Source: Bacillota bacterium (GTDB taxonomy: Bacteria; Bacillota_A; Clostridia; Clostridiales; Clostridiaceae). From it: DNA of 6,843 nucleotides. Location of the stretch: NCBI GenBank assembly GCA_021780795.1, contig JAJXYA010000219.1:1-6843 (forward strand). Direction: 5' to 3'. The notes beneath the pieces are model-generated. The model ran no database searches. It had not been told where the DNA came from and saw nothing but the letters and a program-made list of their open reading frames with translations. Both the position numbers and the translations under genes were made by a program. This document shows, one piece after another, positions 1 to 5,839 of this stretch; position 1 is the stretch's first letter; the number at the start of each line of letters is the position of its first letter.

Positions 1-215
1 TCCGATAAAAGATTTGTCGTAACTGATGCTATCTTTTTATCATGAATAACAGTAATAGTTACGCTATCCTCTGCATTGTATACATTTTGATGAATCTCCG
101 AATTTGCAAAGCGAGTAAGTCCTTCTTCTTTACACATTATAGATACCATAGTGTAATAATTGCATTTACTTAAAACTTTATCTATTATTTCATATGCAGC
201 TTCCTTATTTAACAT
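1..215 (-). CDS. pmbA: PmbA/TldE-like protease subunit, N-terminal fragment (runs off left edge)
   Basis: This is the first 71 codons of a gene that continues beyond position 1. The translation opens MLNKEAAYEIIDKVL and contains TRFANSEIHQNV followed by a VTITVIHDKKIASVTTN strand pattern. That matches the N-terminal domain of the TldD/PmbA family, where a similar 'R-F-A-N-x-x-I-H-Q' segment is common. The ATG at 213-215 lies inside the end of tldD, giving an 11-base overlap (205-215) and probable translational coupling. A TAGGTG Shine-Dalgarno-like site lies six bases upstream, within tldD. In the known E. coli complex, TldE/PmbA is the non-catalytic partner lacking the zinc-binding HExxxH motif. 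The part that would show this is outside the window, so a second TldD-like catalytic subunit cannot be excluded. The assignment rests on the short N-terminus plus the neighbouring tldD. Confidence 0.75.
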   Translation of the reverse strand, partial: MLNKEAAYEIIDKVLSKCNYYTMVSIMCKEEGLTRFANSEIHQNVYNAEDSVTITVIHDKKIASVTTNLLS

Positions 216-1653
216 CTTTAACACCTACCTTTACATTTCTAAATCTTGCAGGAGCTGTTCCATGACCCACATGAGCTGTCTGTCCAGGTTGTCCTTTTCC
301 ACAGTTTGGTGTACCGTAAAGTGTCCAATATTTTTCGTTACAAATTCCATCACAACTGCTCCAGAATTCTGGTGTTATTCCCGTATATATAGGATTTTTA
401 TAAATCTTCCCTGTAAGTTTTCCATTCTCTATTTTATAAGCTAGTTCTGTAGCAAACTGGAAGTTAACTCTCTTATCATCTATACTCCAACTCTTATTAG
501 TGCATAAATATAAGCCTTCTTCTATACCTGCAAAAAGCTCATCTAATTCAAAAGTCCCTGGCATTAAACTAATATTAGTCATTCTTACTATAGGCATATT
601 TTGCCACCCATCAGCTCTATTTGTACCATTAGATTTTTGATTGATTTTCACTGCGGTGTCTCTTGAAGAAATAAAATTCTTAAAGATGCCCTTGTCTATG
701 ATAACAGTCCTTTGAGCTTTAACTCCATCATCATCATATCCAAAAGAACCTAATCCCCTTGGTGATGTGCCATCTGCCACCACAGTAACAAGCTCTGAGC
801 CATATTTAAAGTTTTTATTTAATTTATCAACAGTTACAAAACTCATACCTGCATAAGCAGCCTCTGACCCAAAAACCCTATCTAATTCTACAGGATGTCC
901 TATACTTTCATGCACTTGAAGAGCTAACTGTGAACCGTCAATAACTATATCAAAACGGCCGCTTGGACACTCCTCTGCATTTACAATCATTTCTGCTTCT
1001 TTGCCAATACGTTCAGCATTCTCTACTAAGTTTAATGATTTAACATATTCATAACCAGCTGTAGCATGGTTCCCTCTAAAAGAATTAGGATAACTTCTTC
1101 CTTGAACATCATCATTACTTGAAGCTAAAGCTTCAATACCTGCACCTGACTCATATAAAGTTTGAGTTATATAGCTACCTTCTGTATCTGCGTAAATTTT
1201 TTCTTCCTTTTGAAAATCCATAGAAGCTGTAGTTTTAGATAAATTAGCTCCTTTTCTCATATTTTTTTCTGCCTTTAAAAGAAGTTCAATTTTTTCTGCT
1301 TTTGACACAGTAAAGGGATCGATTTCTATAGGTGTTACGTAATTATCCATCACTACATCTTTTTCTGCCATTCTTATTTTTTCTGTCTGAATCATTCTAC
1401 TAGCTTTTGCCAGTTCCAGTGCATACAATGCTGTTTCTTCTAATCTATTTAAGTCCTGAGTACTAGAAAAACCTAAGGAACCATCTAATATTACCCTAAT
1501 ACCTACTCCCTTACTTCTCGTGTTAGAAATACTCTGAACTTTTAAATCCTCAGTAGAAATGTTTTCTGACATTCGATCAACCATTCTTATATCTGCATAG
1601 TCAACACCTTTTTCTTTTAACATGTCTAATGTTTTTATTATCTCTGTTTTCAA
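205..1653 (-). CDS. tldD: TldD-type zinc metalloprotease subunit
   Basis: A complete 482-residue protein, the usual length for TldD, expected to be cytosolic because no signal peptide or membrane segment is visible. The catalytic zinc motif is intact: HESIGH at residues 248-253, followed by PVELDR. A conserved cysteine lies at residue 451 in NCGKGQPGQT, and the family-typical C-terminus GHGTAPARFRNVKVG is at about 464-477. In E. coli TldD the two histidines of the motif and a late cysteine bind zinc. The N-terminal half (about 1-230) is the family's substrate-tunnel domain. Known TldD/TldE complexes degrade unfolded or small peptides, such as the leader of microcin B17 and the antitoxin CcdA; the substrate here is unknown. 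The start is TTG at 1651-1653, chosen because AAAGGGGG stands seven bases upstream; the first in-frame ATG is codon 11 and has no comparable site. It overlaps the pmbA-like gene downstream. Confidence 0.95.
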   Translation of the reverse strand: MKTEIIKTLDMLKEKGVDYADIRMVDRMSENISTEDLKVQSISNTRSKGVGIRVILDGSLGFSSTQDLNRLEETALYALELAKASRMIQTEKIRMAEKDVVMDNYVTPIEIDPFTVSKAEKIELLLKAEKNMRKGANLSKTTASMDFQKEEKIYADTEGSYITQTLYESGAGIEALASSNDDVQGRSYPNSFRGNHATAGYEYVKSLNLVENAERIGKEAEMIVNAEECPSGRFDIVIDGSQLALQVHESIGHPVELDRVFGSEAAYAGMSFVTVDKLNKNFKYGSELVTVVADGTSPRGLGSFGYDDDGVKAQRTVIIDKGIFKNFISSRDTAVKINQKSNGTNRADGWQNMPIVRMTNISLMPGTFELDELFAGIEEGLYLCTNKSWSIDDKRVNFQFATELAYKIENGKLTGKIYKNPIYTGITPEFWSSCDGICNEKYWTLYGTPNCGKGQPGQTAHVGHGTAPARFRNVKVGVKDVK

Positions 1654-1660
1654 ATTATAG

Positions 1661-1668
1661 CCCCCTTT
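1661..1668 (-). promoter_or_regulatory. Ribosome binding site fixing the TTG start of tldD
   Basis: On the minus strand AAAGGGGG is separated by seven bases (CTATAAT) from the TTG at 1653-1651. This strong site is the reason for choosing the non-ATG start rather than the ATG ten codons downstream. Confidence 0.8.
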
Positions 1669-1684
1669 ATATTTATCTAGAATA

Positions 1685-1736
1685 AGGCATCTTTTAAAAT
1701 AACTTTCAGTATGTAGTTCATTTTTTTCAGATGCCT
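1685..1736 (-). repeat. Interrupted long hairpin in the tldD leader region
   Basis: The outer arms AGGCATCT (1685-1692) and AGATGCCT (1729-1736) are exact inverted repeats. Inside them AAAATAACT (1696-1704) pairs with AGTT-C-ATTTT (1715-1724) if the C at 1719 bulges, leaving a ten-base loop at 1705-1714. The result is a two-part stem of 8 and 9 base pairs separated by a small internal loop (three bases on one side, four on the other). It ends about 17 bases before the tldD ribosome binding site. There is no T-run after the stem on either strand (A-run on the plus strand, TATTCTAG on the minus strand), so it is not a normal intrinsic terminator. It could be a leader RNA structure, an mRNA-stabilising hairpin or a copy of a dispersed palindromic repeat. 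I do not recognise it as a known riboswitch class. Confidence 0.65.
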
Positions 1737-1825
1737 AAAAAACACCTCATAAAATTAACCTTTATTTTATATTCTATATTAAACTTTAGAACCTTTTGTA
1801 TTTTTACAATATTTCCATTAATTTG

Positions 1826-1838
1826 AATACATTGTATT
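1826..1838. promoter_or_regulatory. Short palindrome, possible operator
   Basis: AATACATTGTATT is an exact 6-1-6 inverted repeat (AATACA, T, TGTATT) in the divergent intergenic region. It has the size and symmetry of a dimeric repressor site and overlaps a weak minus-strand promoter candidate for tldD. In AT-rich DNA, short palindromes also arise by chance, so the role is speculative. Confidence 0.3.
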
Positions 1839-1965
1839 ATTATATTCATTGTAAATTATCCTATGATACCAAAACTTCTATTCTTACCATACTCACCTAT
1901 TAATTTTATAATATGCGCACTATTTGAAACTTAAGTCATTAATATTACATCACAATAGATAATAA

Positions 1966-1993
1966 TTGACTAATATATAGATTAAAATATAAA
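1966..1993 (+). promoter_or_regulatory. Predicted sigma-A-type promoter of pfp
   Basis: TTGACT (1966-1971) and TATAAA (1988-1993) are separated by 16 bases, close to the vegetative consensus. Transcription would start near position 2000, giving a leader of roughly 45-50 bases before the ATG at 2047. Confidence 0.65.
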
Positions 1994-2046
1994 AATATGA
2001 TAACATTAATATAAAATAACTATGAAATTATAAGGGGTATGAAAAT

Positions 2047-3264
2047 ATGACAACAGAAGGTAAAGTTTTAGTTGCACAAGGTGGAGGTCCAACTGCCGTT
2101 ATTAATCAATCCTTGGTTGGTGCTGTGCTAGAAGCAAGAAAATTTGCGCAGGTAACAAAAGTCTATGGAGCTATAAATGGAGTAAATGGAATTATTAACG
2201 AAAATTTCTATGATTTATCCCGTGAAACAACTCATAACCTAGAGCAGGTGGCTATGACTCCATCATCAGCACTTTTATCTACAAGGGACAAGCCTGATGA
2301 AAAATATTGTAGGGAAATATTCAGTGCTCTTAAAGCTCACGATATAAGATATTTCTTTTACATTGGAGGCAATGATTCATCAGATACAGTTAGAATAGTA
2401 AACCAGCAAGCTAAAATGTCAGATTACGAGCTTAGAGCAATTCATATACCCAAAACCATAGATAATGACTTGATGGTTAATGATCACACTCCTGGATATG
2501 GCTCTGCAGCTAAATATATAACCAATGCATTTATTGGAGCTAACCTTGATAATAGGGCATTACCAGGAATATATATTGGGATAGTAATGGGACGTCATGC
2601 AGGATTTTTGACAGCAGCATCAGCCTTAGCTAAAAAGTACGAAGATGATGGTCCACATTTAATATATTTGCCAGAAAGAGTTTTTAGCATGGATCAATTT
2701 TTAAGTGATGTAAAAAATGTTTATGATAAATATGGAAGATGTGTAATTGCTGTTTCAGAAGGTATTCAAGATGAAAAAGGGGTGCCAATTATTTCAAAGC
2801 TTATGGAAAGAGTAGAAAAAGATGCTCATGGAAACATACAGCTTTCAGGAACAGGCGCATTAGGTGATCTTTTATGCAATTACATCAGGAATAATCTAAA
2901 TATTAAAAGAGTTAGATCTGATACCTTCGGATATCCTCAAAGATGTTTTATGGGATGTGTCTCAGATGTAGATAGGAATGAAGCTAGAGAAGTAGGAGAA
3001 AAAGCTGCACAGTTTGCACTGTGGGATAACGTTGACGGTTCAATTACTATACATAGAACAGGTAATTACTCAGTAGATTATAGGCTTACTCCTCTAGAAG
3101 CAGTAGCAGGTAAAACAAAGGTAATGCCAGCTGATTTTATTAATAGTGCATGTAATAATGTAACTGATGCATTTTTAAATTATGCTAGGCCTCTATTAGG
3201 TTCTGACATGCATTATGCACACAGACTTAGAGCCCCTAAAGTACCGAAAATTTTAGACAAATAG
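2047..3264 (+). CDS. pfp: Pyrophosphate-type 6-phosphofructokinase
   Basis: A complete 405-residue cytosolic enzyme of the phosphofructokinase A superfamily. It interconverts fructose 6-phosphate and fructose 1,6-bisphosphate, the committed step of glycolysis. Phosphate-donor loop: GGGPTAVIN at residues 12-20. Donor-specificity motif: GGND at 107-110, where Asp110 stands at the position that is glycine in ATP-dependent enzymes. Active-site motif: PKTIDND at 135-141, whose lysine is typical of PPi-dependent enzymes (ATP enzymes usually have PGTIDND). Substrate-binding motifs: MGRHAG at 181-186 and GYPQR at 295-299. TPSSALLSTR at 71-80 also fits the clostridial-type PPi enzymes as I remember them. 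PPi as donor is therefore the likely reading, making the step reversible and ATP-sparing. The start follows AAGGGG (2032-2037) with a nine-base spacer. The gene stands alone, with its own promoter and a strong terminator. Confidence 0.93.
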   Translation: MTTEGKVLVAQGGGPTAVINQSLVGAVLEARKFAQVTKVYGAINGVNGIINENFYDLSRETTHNLEQVAMTPSSALLSTRDKPDEKYCREIFSALKAHDIRYFFYIGGNDSSDTVRIVNQQAKMSDYELRAIHIPKTIDNDLMVNDHTPGYGSAAKYITNAFIGANLDNRALPGIYIGIVMGRHAGFLTAASALAKKYEDDGPHLIYLPERVFSMDQFLSDVKNVYDKYGRCVIAVSEGIQDEKGVPIISKLMERVEKDAHGNIQLSGTGALGDLLCNYIRNNLNIKRVRSDTFGYPQRCFMGCVSDVDRNEAREVGEKAAQFALWDNVDGSITIHRTGNYSVDYRLTPLEAVAGKTKVMPADFINSACNNVTDAFLNYARPLLGSDMHYAHRLRAPKVPKILDK

Positions 3265-3316
3265 ACTAGGGTATTTAAACTGTCCACAATAGATTGAAAG
3301 TAAAAAACACCAAATA

Positions 3317-3345
3317 CAATATTTCTTGGGAAAGTAAAAATATTG
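3317..3345. repeat. AT-rich inverted repeat downstream of pfp
   Basis: CAATATTT (3317-3324) and AAATATTG (3338-3345) form an exact 8-base inverted repeat with a 13-base loop, just upstream of the main terminator hairpin. No T-run follows on the plus strand. It may be incidental in such AT-rich DNA, or a secondary structure of the pfp 3' untranslated region. Confidence 0.35.
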
Positions 3346-3353
3346 CTCCAAAC

Positions 3354-3415
3354 AAAAAAGTTCCAGTTTATGTTATATCTCCTAAGGTCATAACATAAAC
3401 CGGAGCTTTTATTTT
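3354..3415. terminator. Bidirectional intrinsic terminator between pfp and the degV-like gene
   Basis: Arms at 3359-3376 and 3390-3407 form an 18-position stem with 13 bases in the loop. The only irregularities are one A-C mismatch and one G-T wobble (read as RNA on the plus strand). On the plus strand the stem is followed by TTTTATTTT (3407-3415). On the minus strand it is followed by a six-T run, the complement of 3354-3359, then GTTT. It therefore fits transcripts of both convergent genes: about 95 bases after the pfp stop and about 48 bases after the degV-like stop. Confidence 0.88.
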
Positions 3416-3429
3416 GCTATAGCTTGACC

Positions 3430-3450
3430 ATTTAACAAAGGTTGTTAAAT
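3430..3450. repeat. Small AT-rich hairpin after the degV-like stop codon
   Basis: ATTTAACA (3430-3437) and TGTTAAAT (3443-3450) are an exact 8-base inverted repeat with a five-base loop. They lie between the end of the degV-like gene and the bidirectional terminator. There is no adjacent T-run, so it is not a terminator alone; it could protect the 3' end of the transcript. Confidence 0.4.
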
Positions 3451-3454
3451 GCTA

Positions 3455-4324
3455 CTACCTTTCTTTACCCATAAAGAATATCGCCAGAGTTCCTGGTCCT
3501 CCGTGAGTACCAATAACGGGACCTGTAAAGTTTATTATTACATCTTTTACTTTAATTTCTTTTAGAATGTCTCCCTTTAGCTTAAGTGCTTCTTCAAAAC
3601 AATCGCCATGACATATTGCAATGACTTGCTCTTCTGGATTTTCAATTCTTTGTATAATAGTTTCTGCAAGCTTAGCTATTGAGCCTTTTCTTCCCTTAAT
3701 CTTTAACAGAGACATAACTTTTCCTTCACTATCTATAGTTAATAGAGGTTTAATATGCAAAGCTATGCCAAGAATGGCGGCGGTTGAAGATATCCGTCCA
3801 CCTCTTTTTACATGATTTAAATCATCTACAGTTATATAAGTGTTAAGCTTCTGTTTATGTTCTTCAATATAACTGGCAATATCTTTAAGTGTCTTTCCTG
3901 CTTCCTTCATCTCAATAGCCTTCATAACCATTAGCCCCTGTCCAAGCGAAGCAGTCAATGTATTTATAATTTCTATATTCACTTCATGATTTTCATCTAA
4001 TACCATTTTCTTAGCTATTGTAGCACTATTTTCAGTACCACTTAAGCCATTTGAAACACAAATATACAGTATGTCCTTCTGTTTGTCTGCTATATCTCTA
4101 AATTTCTTATAAAACTCTTCCACACTTGGCTGGGAGGTAAATGGTGTTGCCCCTTTTCTCAAATCATCAAAAAACTTTTTATGAGATAAGCTTTGGCCAA
4201 AATCATCCTTATATTCATTTCCATTATAGCTGCAACTTAAGCTGGCAAATTCAATTCCCTTTTCCTTAATATACTCTATTGGCAAGTCACTGCATGAGTC
4301 AGTAAAGATCTGAAAATCCTTCAT
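3455..4324 (-). CDS. DegV-family fatty-acid-binding protein
   Basis: A complete 289-residue protein, the usual length for DegV (about 280-290), with no signal peptide, so cytosolic. Family motifs in order: FTDSCSDLP (7-15), TSQPS (63-67), SNGLSGTENSA (91-101), NHVKRGGRIS (170-179) and IGTHGGPGT (271-279). The TSQPS, SGT and THGGPG segments line the carboxylate end of the lipid pocket in solved DegV/FakB structures. Such proteins bind a single fatty acid; FakB members present it to the kinase FakA to make acyl phosphate for phospholipid synthesis. No fakA is in the window, so the FakB role is an inference from the family. The ATG at 4322-4324 follows a GGATGG-like site nine bases upstream. The gene has its own predicted promoter (4372-4400) and ends facing pfp across a shared terminator. 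Confidence 0.93.
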   Translation of the reverse strand: MKDFQIFTDSCSDLPIEYIKEKGIEFASLSCSYNGNEYKDDFGQSLSHKKFFDDLRKGATPFTSQPSVEEFYKKFRDIADKQKDILYICVSNGLSGTENSATIAKKMVLDENHEVNIEIINTLTASLGQGLMVMKAIEMKEAGKTLKDIASYIEEHKQKLNTYITVDDLNHVKRGGRISSTAAILGIALHIKPLLTIDSEGKVMSLLKIKGRKGSIAKLAETIIQRIENPEEQVIAICHGDCFEEALKLKGDILKEIKVKDVIINFTGPVIGTHGGPGTLAIFFMGKER

Positions 4325-4371
4325 AATAATAGCCCATCCTTCCCAAAGGTTATTTTTACATTATTAGGATA

Positions 4372-4400
4372 ATATTATCATATGGAATTATGCTTTACAA
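4372..4400 (-). promoter_or_regulatory. Predicted promoter of the degV-like gene
   Basis: On the minus strand TTGTAA (4400-4395) and TAATAT (4377-4372) are 17 bases apart. The -10 lies inside the exact 12-base palindrome GATAATATTATC (4368-4379). Transcription would begin near 4365, about 40 bases before the start codon. Confidence 0.6.
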
Positions 4401-4437
4401 CTTAATTATATGGATGTCTATTGTAAAATTCACTTTA

Positions 4438-4483
4438 ACATGTATGTTTTTAGGTATAAAAATAAGCCCTAAAAACCGTATGT
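4438..4483. repeat. Hairpin downstream of the Fe-S protein gene
   Basis: GTTTTTAGG (4446-4454) and CCTAAAAAC (4468-4476) are an exact 9-base inverted repeat with a 13-base loop. The arms can extend through a short internal loop to ACAT (4438-4441) and ATGT (4480-4483). It lies 26 bases beyond the Fe-S gene stop on the minus strand, a terminator-like position. However, GTTAAAG rather than a T-run follows, so any termination would be inefficient or depend on other factors. Confidence 0.5.
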
Positions 4484-4508
4484 CTTAAGGACTTAAATCA
4501 AACTATAT

Positions 4509-5762
4509 TTATATCTTAACCTTAGTAATTAATCTTTCCAAATAAACCGACTTTAACTGTTTACTTGCCATGGCCTGTTTAACAGGTGGAAGCCTTAAAA
4601 TTGCAGAAAGCACCGCTGCCATAGCTCTGTGACTTCCCAAAGCTTGATTATCAAAAATTAAATTTTGAAGAGTTCCTTTTTCTATTGCCATGAGCACTAC
4701 CCTATGTACTGAATTTACTGGAGTTATAATCTTTTCCTTGCGACTTTCTAAGTGCATACTCTTCTTAAAGCAAGACCTTACACAAACACCACAACCAAGA
4801 CAGATGTCCTCATTTATGGTGACTCCAGCATCAGTCTTTTCTATTGCTCCTATAGGGCAAGCTTTCACACATCTTCCACAGCTGTTACAGCTTTCTTCAT
4901 TTACTTTAGGAATAAAGGCTGTTGTTTGAACTGGATGAAGCATACCAAACTTACGTGCTGCTACCATTGCTTCACAGCAACATCCACAGCAATTACATAT
5001 GAAGGAAACTCCTTCTCTAACATTTTCTCCACACTGAACTAAATTATTTTCATAAGCCTGATGCAGGAGCTCAATTCCTTCAGATACCTCAACTTGCCTA
5101 GCATATTTATGCTTAATTAATGAGGAAGCTGTCCCATTGAAAGTCATACAAATATCTGTAGGTGCATCACAAGCTTTTCCTACATGCTGCATTTTATGTC
5201 TACAATAACAGGTACTTATGCCAATATGTGAAGCGGTTTTTATAATGTGGCTGGACCTTTGAAAGTCTAGTATCTGTACCTCATTGTCATTAGTAAGAAC
5301 CTCTTCTTGAACAAACACTCTTCCAAGTCTAGTATCTGTACTAAAAAATAGCTGTTTTACAAAATCCTCTTCAATGTTTAAATATTGATAATAAAGCTCA
5401 CCAAGAAGTTTTTGATTGACATCTCCTCTTGTTCTCATCATAGAAAATTCAAAAAAACCCGCCATAGGAGGAGGAAGAATATATTCTTGCGTGCCAGCGT
5501 GATCAATATCTAAAAGTATTGCTCTGCTTGCAAGCTCATCTAATATTTTATGAGCAGCAGCTTCATCCATCTTCCATATCCTGCTTGCTGTTTTTACTGT
5601 GAAGGGTTTTATTGGAAGCTGTGCTACTAATGAAGCTTCCTTTTCACTAAATAAAATCCCTAATATCTTATAGAGAGTTTCTGATGGAGGTGCCCCTTGA
5701 GGGAATCTGTTTATTCTATCTTCTAAGCTTTTATATGCTGACTTACCGACTATATGAGACAT
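4509..5762 (-). CDS. Winged-helix-like multi-cluster 4Fe-4S protein
   Basis: A complete 417-residue protein with no membrane segment. Residues about 27-110 look like a helix-turn-helix or winged-helix domain ('F-T-V-K-T-A-S-R-I-W-K-M' helix, then DELASRAILLDID with a wing). Four cysteine groups follow. Group one: C185-x-C187-x10-C198-x6-C205. Group two, very dense: C256-x-C258-C259-x-C261-C262-C263. Groups three and four are two ferredoxin motifs of CxxCxxCxxxC type: C292/295/298/302 followed by proline, and C321/324/327/331 followed by phenylalanine. The last two should bind two [4Fe-4S] clusters, as in bacterial 2x[4Fe-4S] ferredoxins. The first two may bind further clusters or metal. Proteins of this build are known in anaerobes as ferredoxin-like proteins without a firm function. 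Electron transfer or redox sensing are both possible; I would not choose. The ATG at 5760-5762 follows AGGTGG with a seven-base spacer. Confidence 0.88.
   Translation of the reverse strand: MSHIVGKSAYKSLEDRINRFPQGAPPSETLYKILGILFSEKEASLVAQLPIKPFTVKTASRIWKMDEAAAHKILDELASRAILLDIDHAGTQEYILPPPMAGFFEFSMMRTRGDVNQKLLGELYYQYLNIEEDFVKQLFFSTDTRLGRVFVQEEVLTNDNEVQILDFQRSSHIIKTASHIGISTCYCRHKMQHVGKACDAPTDICMTFNGTASSLIKHKYARQVEVSEGIELLHQAYENNLVQCGENVREGVSFICNCCGCCCEAMVAARKFGMLHPVQTTAFIPKVNEESCNSCGRCVKACPIGAIEKTDAGVTINEDICLGCGVCVRSCFKKSMHLESRKEKIITPVNSVHRVVLMAIEKGTLQNLIFDNQALGSHRAMAAVLSAILRLPPVKQAMASKQLKSVYLERLITKVKI
5263..5341. repeat. Exact 17-base direct repeat pair inside the Fe-S gene
   Basis: AAGTCTAGTATCTGTAC occurs at 5263-5279 and again at 5325-5341, with different bases on both sides of each copy. 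The copies are 62 bases apart, so the minus-strand gene reads them in different frames: as part of STDTRLG (residues 141-147) and of VQILDF (162-167). Recombination between the copies would delete 62 bases and shift the frame. Confidence 0.85.
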
Positions 5763-5791
5763 TATCTCACCACCTATTGTTTTATTCTCTC

Positions 5792-5820
5792 AATATACCA
5801 TAGGATTAATTATTTGTAAA
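5792..5820 (-). promoter_or_regulatory. Predicted promoter of the Fe-S protein gene
   Basis: On the minus strand TTTACA (5820-5815) and TATATT (5797-5792) are separated by 17 bases. Transcription would start near 5785, leaving a short leader with AGGTGG (5775-5770) seven bases before the ATG. The site lies between this gene and the upstream YdcF-like gene, so the Fe-S gene can be transcribed independently. Confidence 0.65.
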
Positions 5821-5839
5821 TATTTTACTTTTAATGCAC

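Larger units (their letters stand above)
1654..2046. other. Divergent intergenic region between tldD and pfp
   Basis: This 393-base AT-rich stretch contains no supportable gene. It holds the tldD ribosome binding site and leader hairpin on the left, a 13-base palindrome at 1826-1838, and the pfp promoter and ribosome binding site on the right. I could not find a convincing -35/-10 pair for tldD. TTTACA with a TGTATT 18 bases later on the minus strand, over the palindrome, is the best but weak candidate. Confidence 0.7.

Noticed and set aside
160..444. 94-codon plus-strand frame opposite the end of tldD
   Set aside because: It lies almost wholly antisense to the well-supported tldD and pmbA-like genes, has no ribosome binding site, and its translation looks like an antisense shadow (Ser, Cys, Phe, Ile rich).
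1861..1890. Minus-strand nine-residue ORF with AGGTGA just before its ATG, as a tldD leader peptide
   Set aside because: The Shine-Dalgarno-like sequence is only two bases from the ATG, there is no run of regulatory codons, and the ORF is more than 200 bases from tldD. Chance is sufficient.
3317..3450. Cluster of three hairpins between pfp and the degV-like gene, as a possible repeat array or small RNA
   Set aside because: The three hairpins differ in sequence and only the central one is strong. A terminator plus incidental AT-rich symmetry explains them, and no promoter for a separate RNA was seen.
4690..5042. Two overlapping plus-strand frames (79 and 96 codons) opposite the Fe-S gene
   Set aside because: Both are antisense to the cysteine-rich coding region, whose motifs clearly set the true frame. 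Neither shows a family motif.
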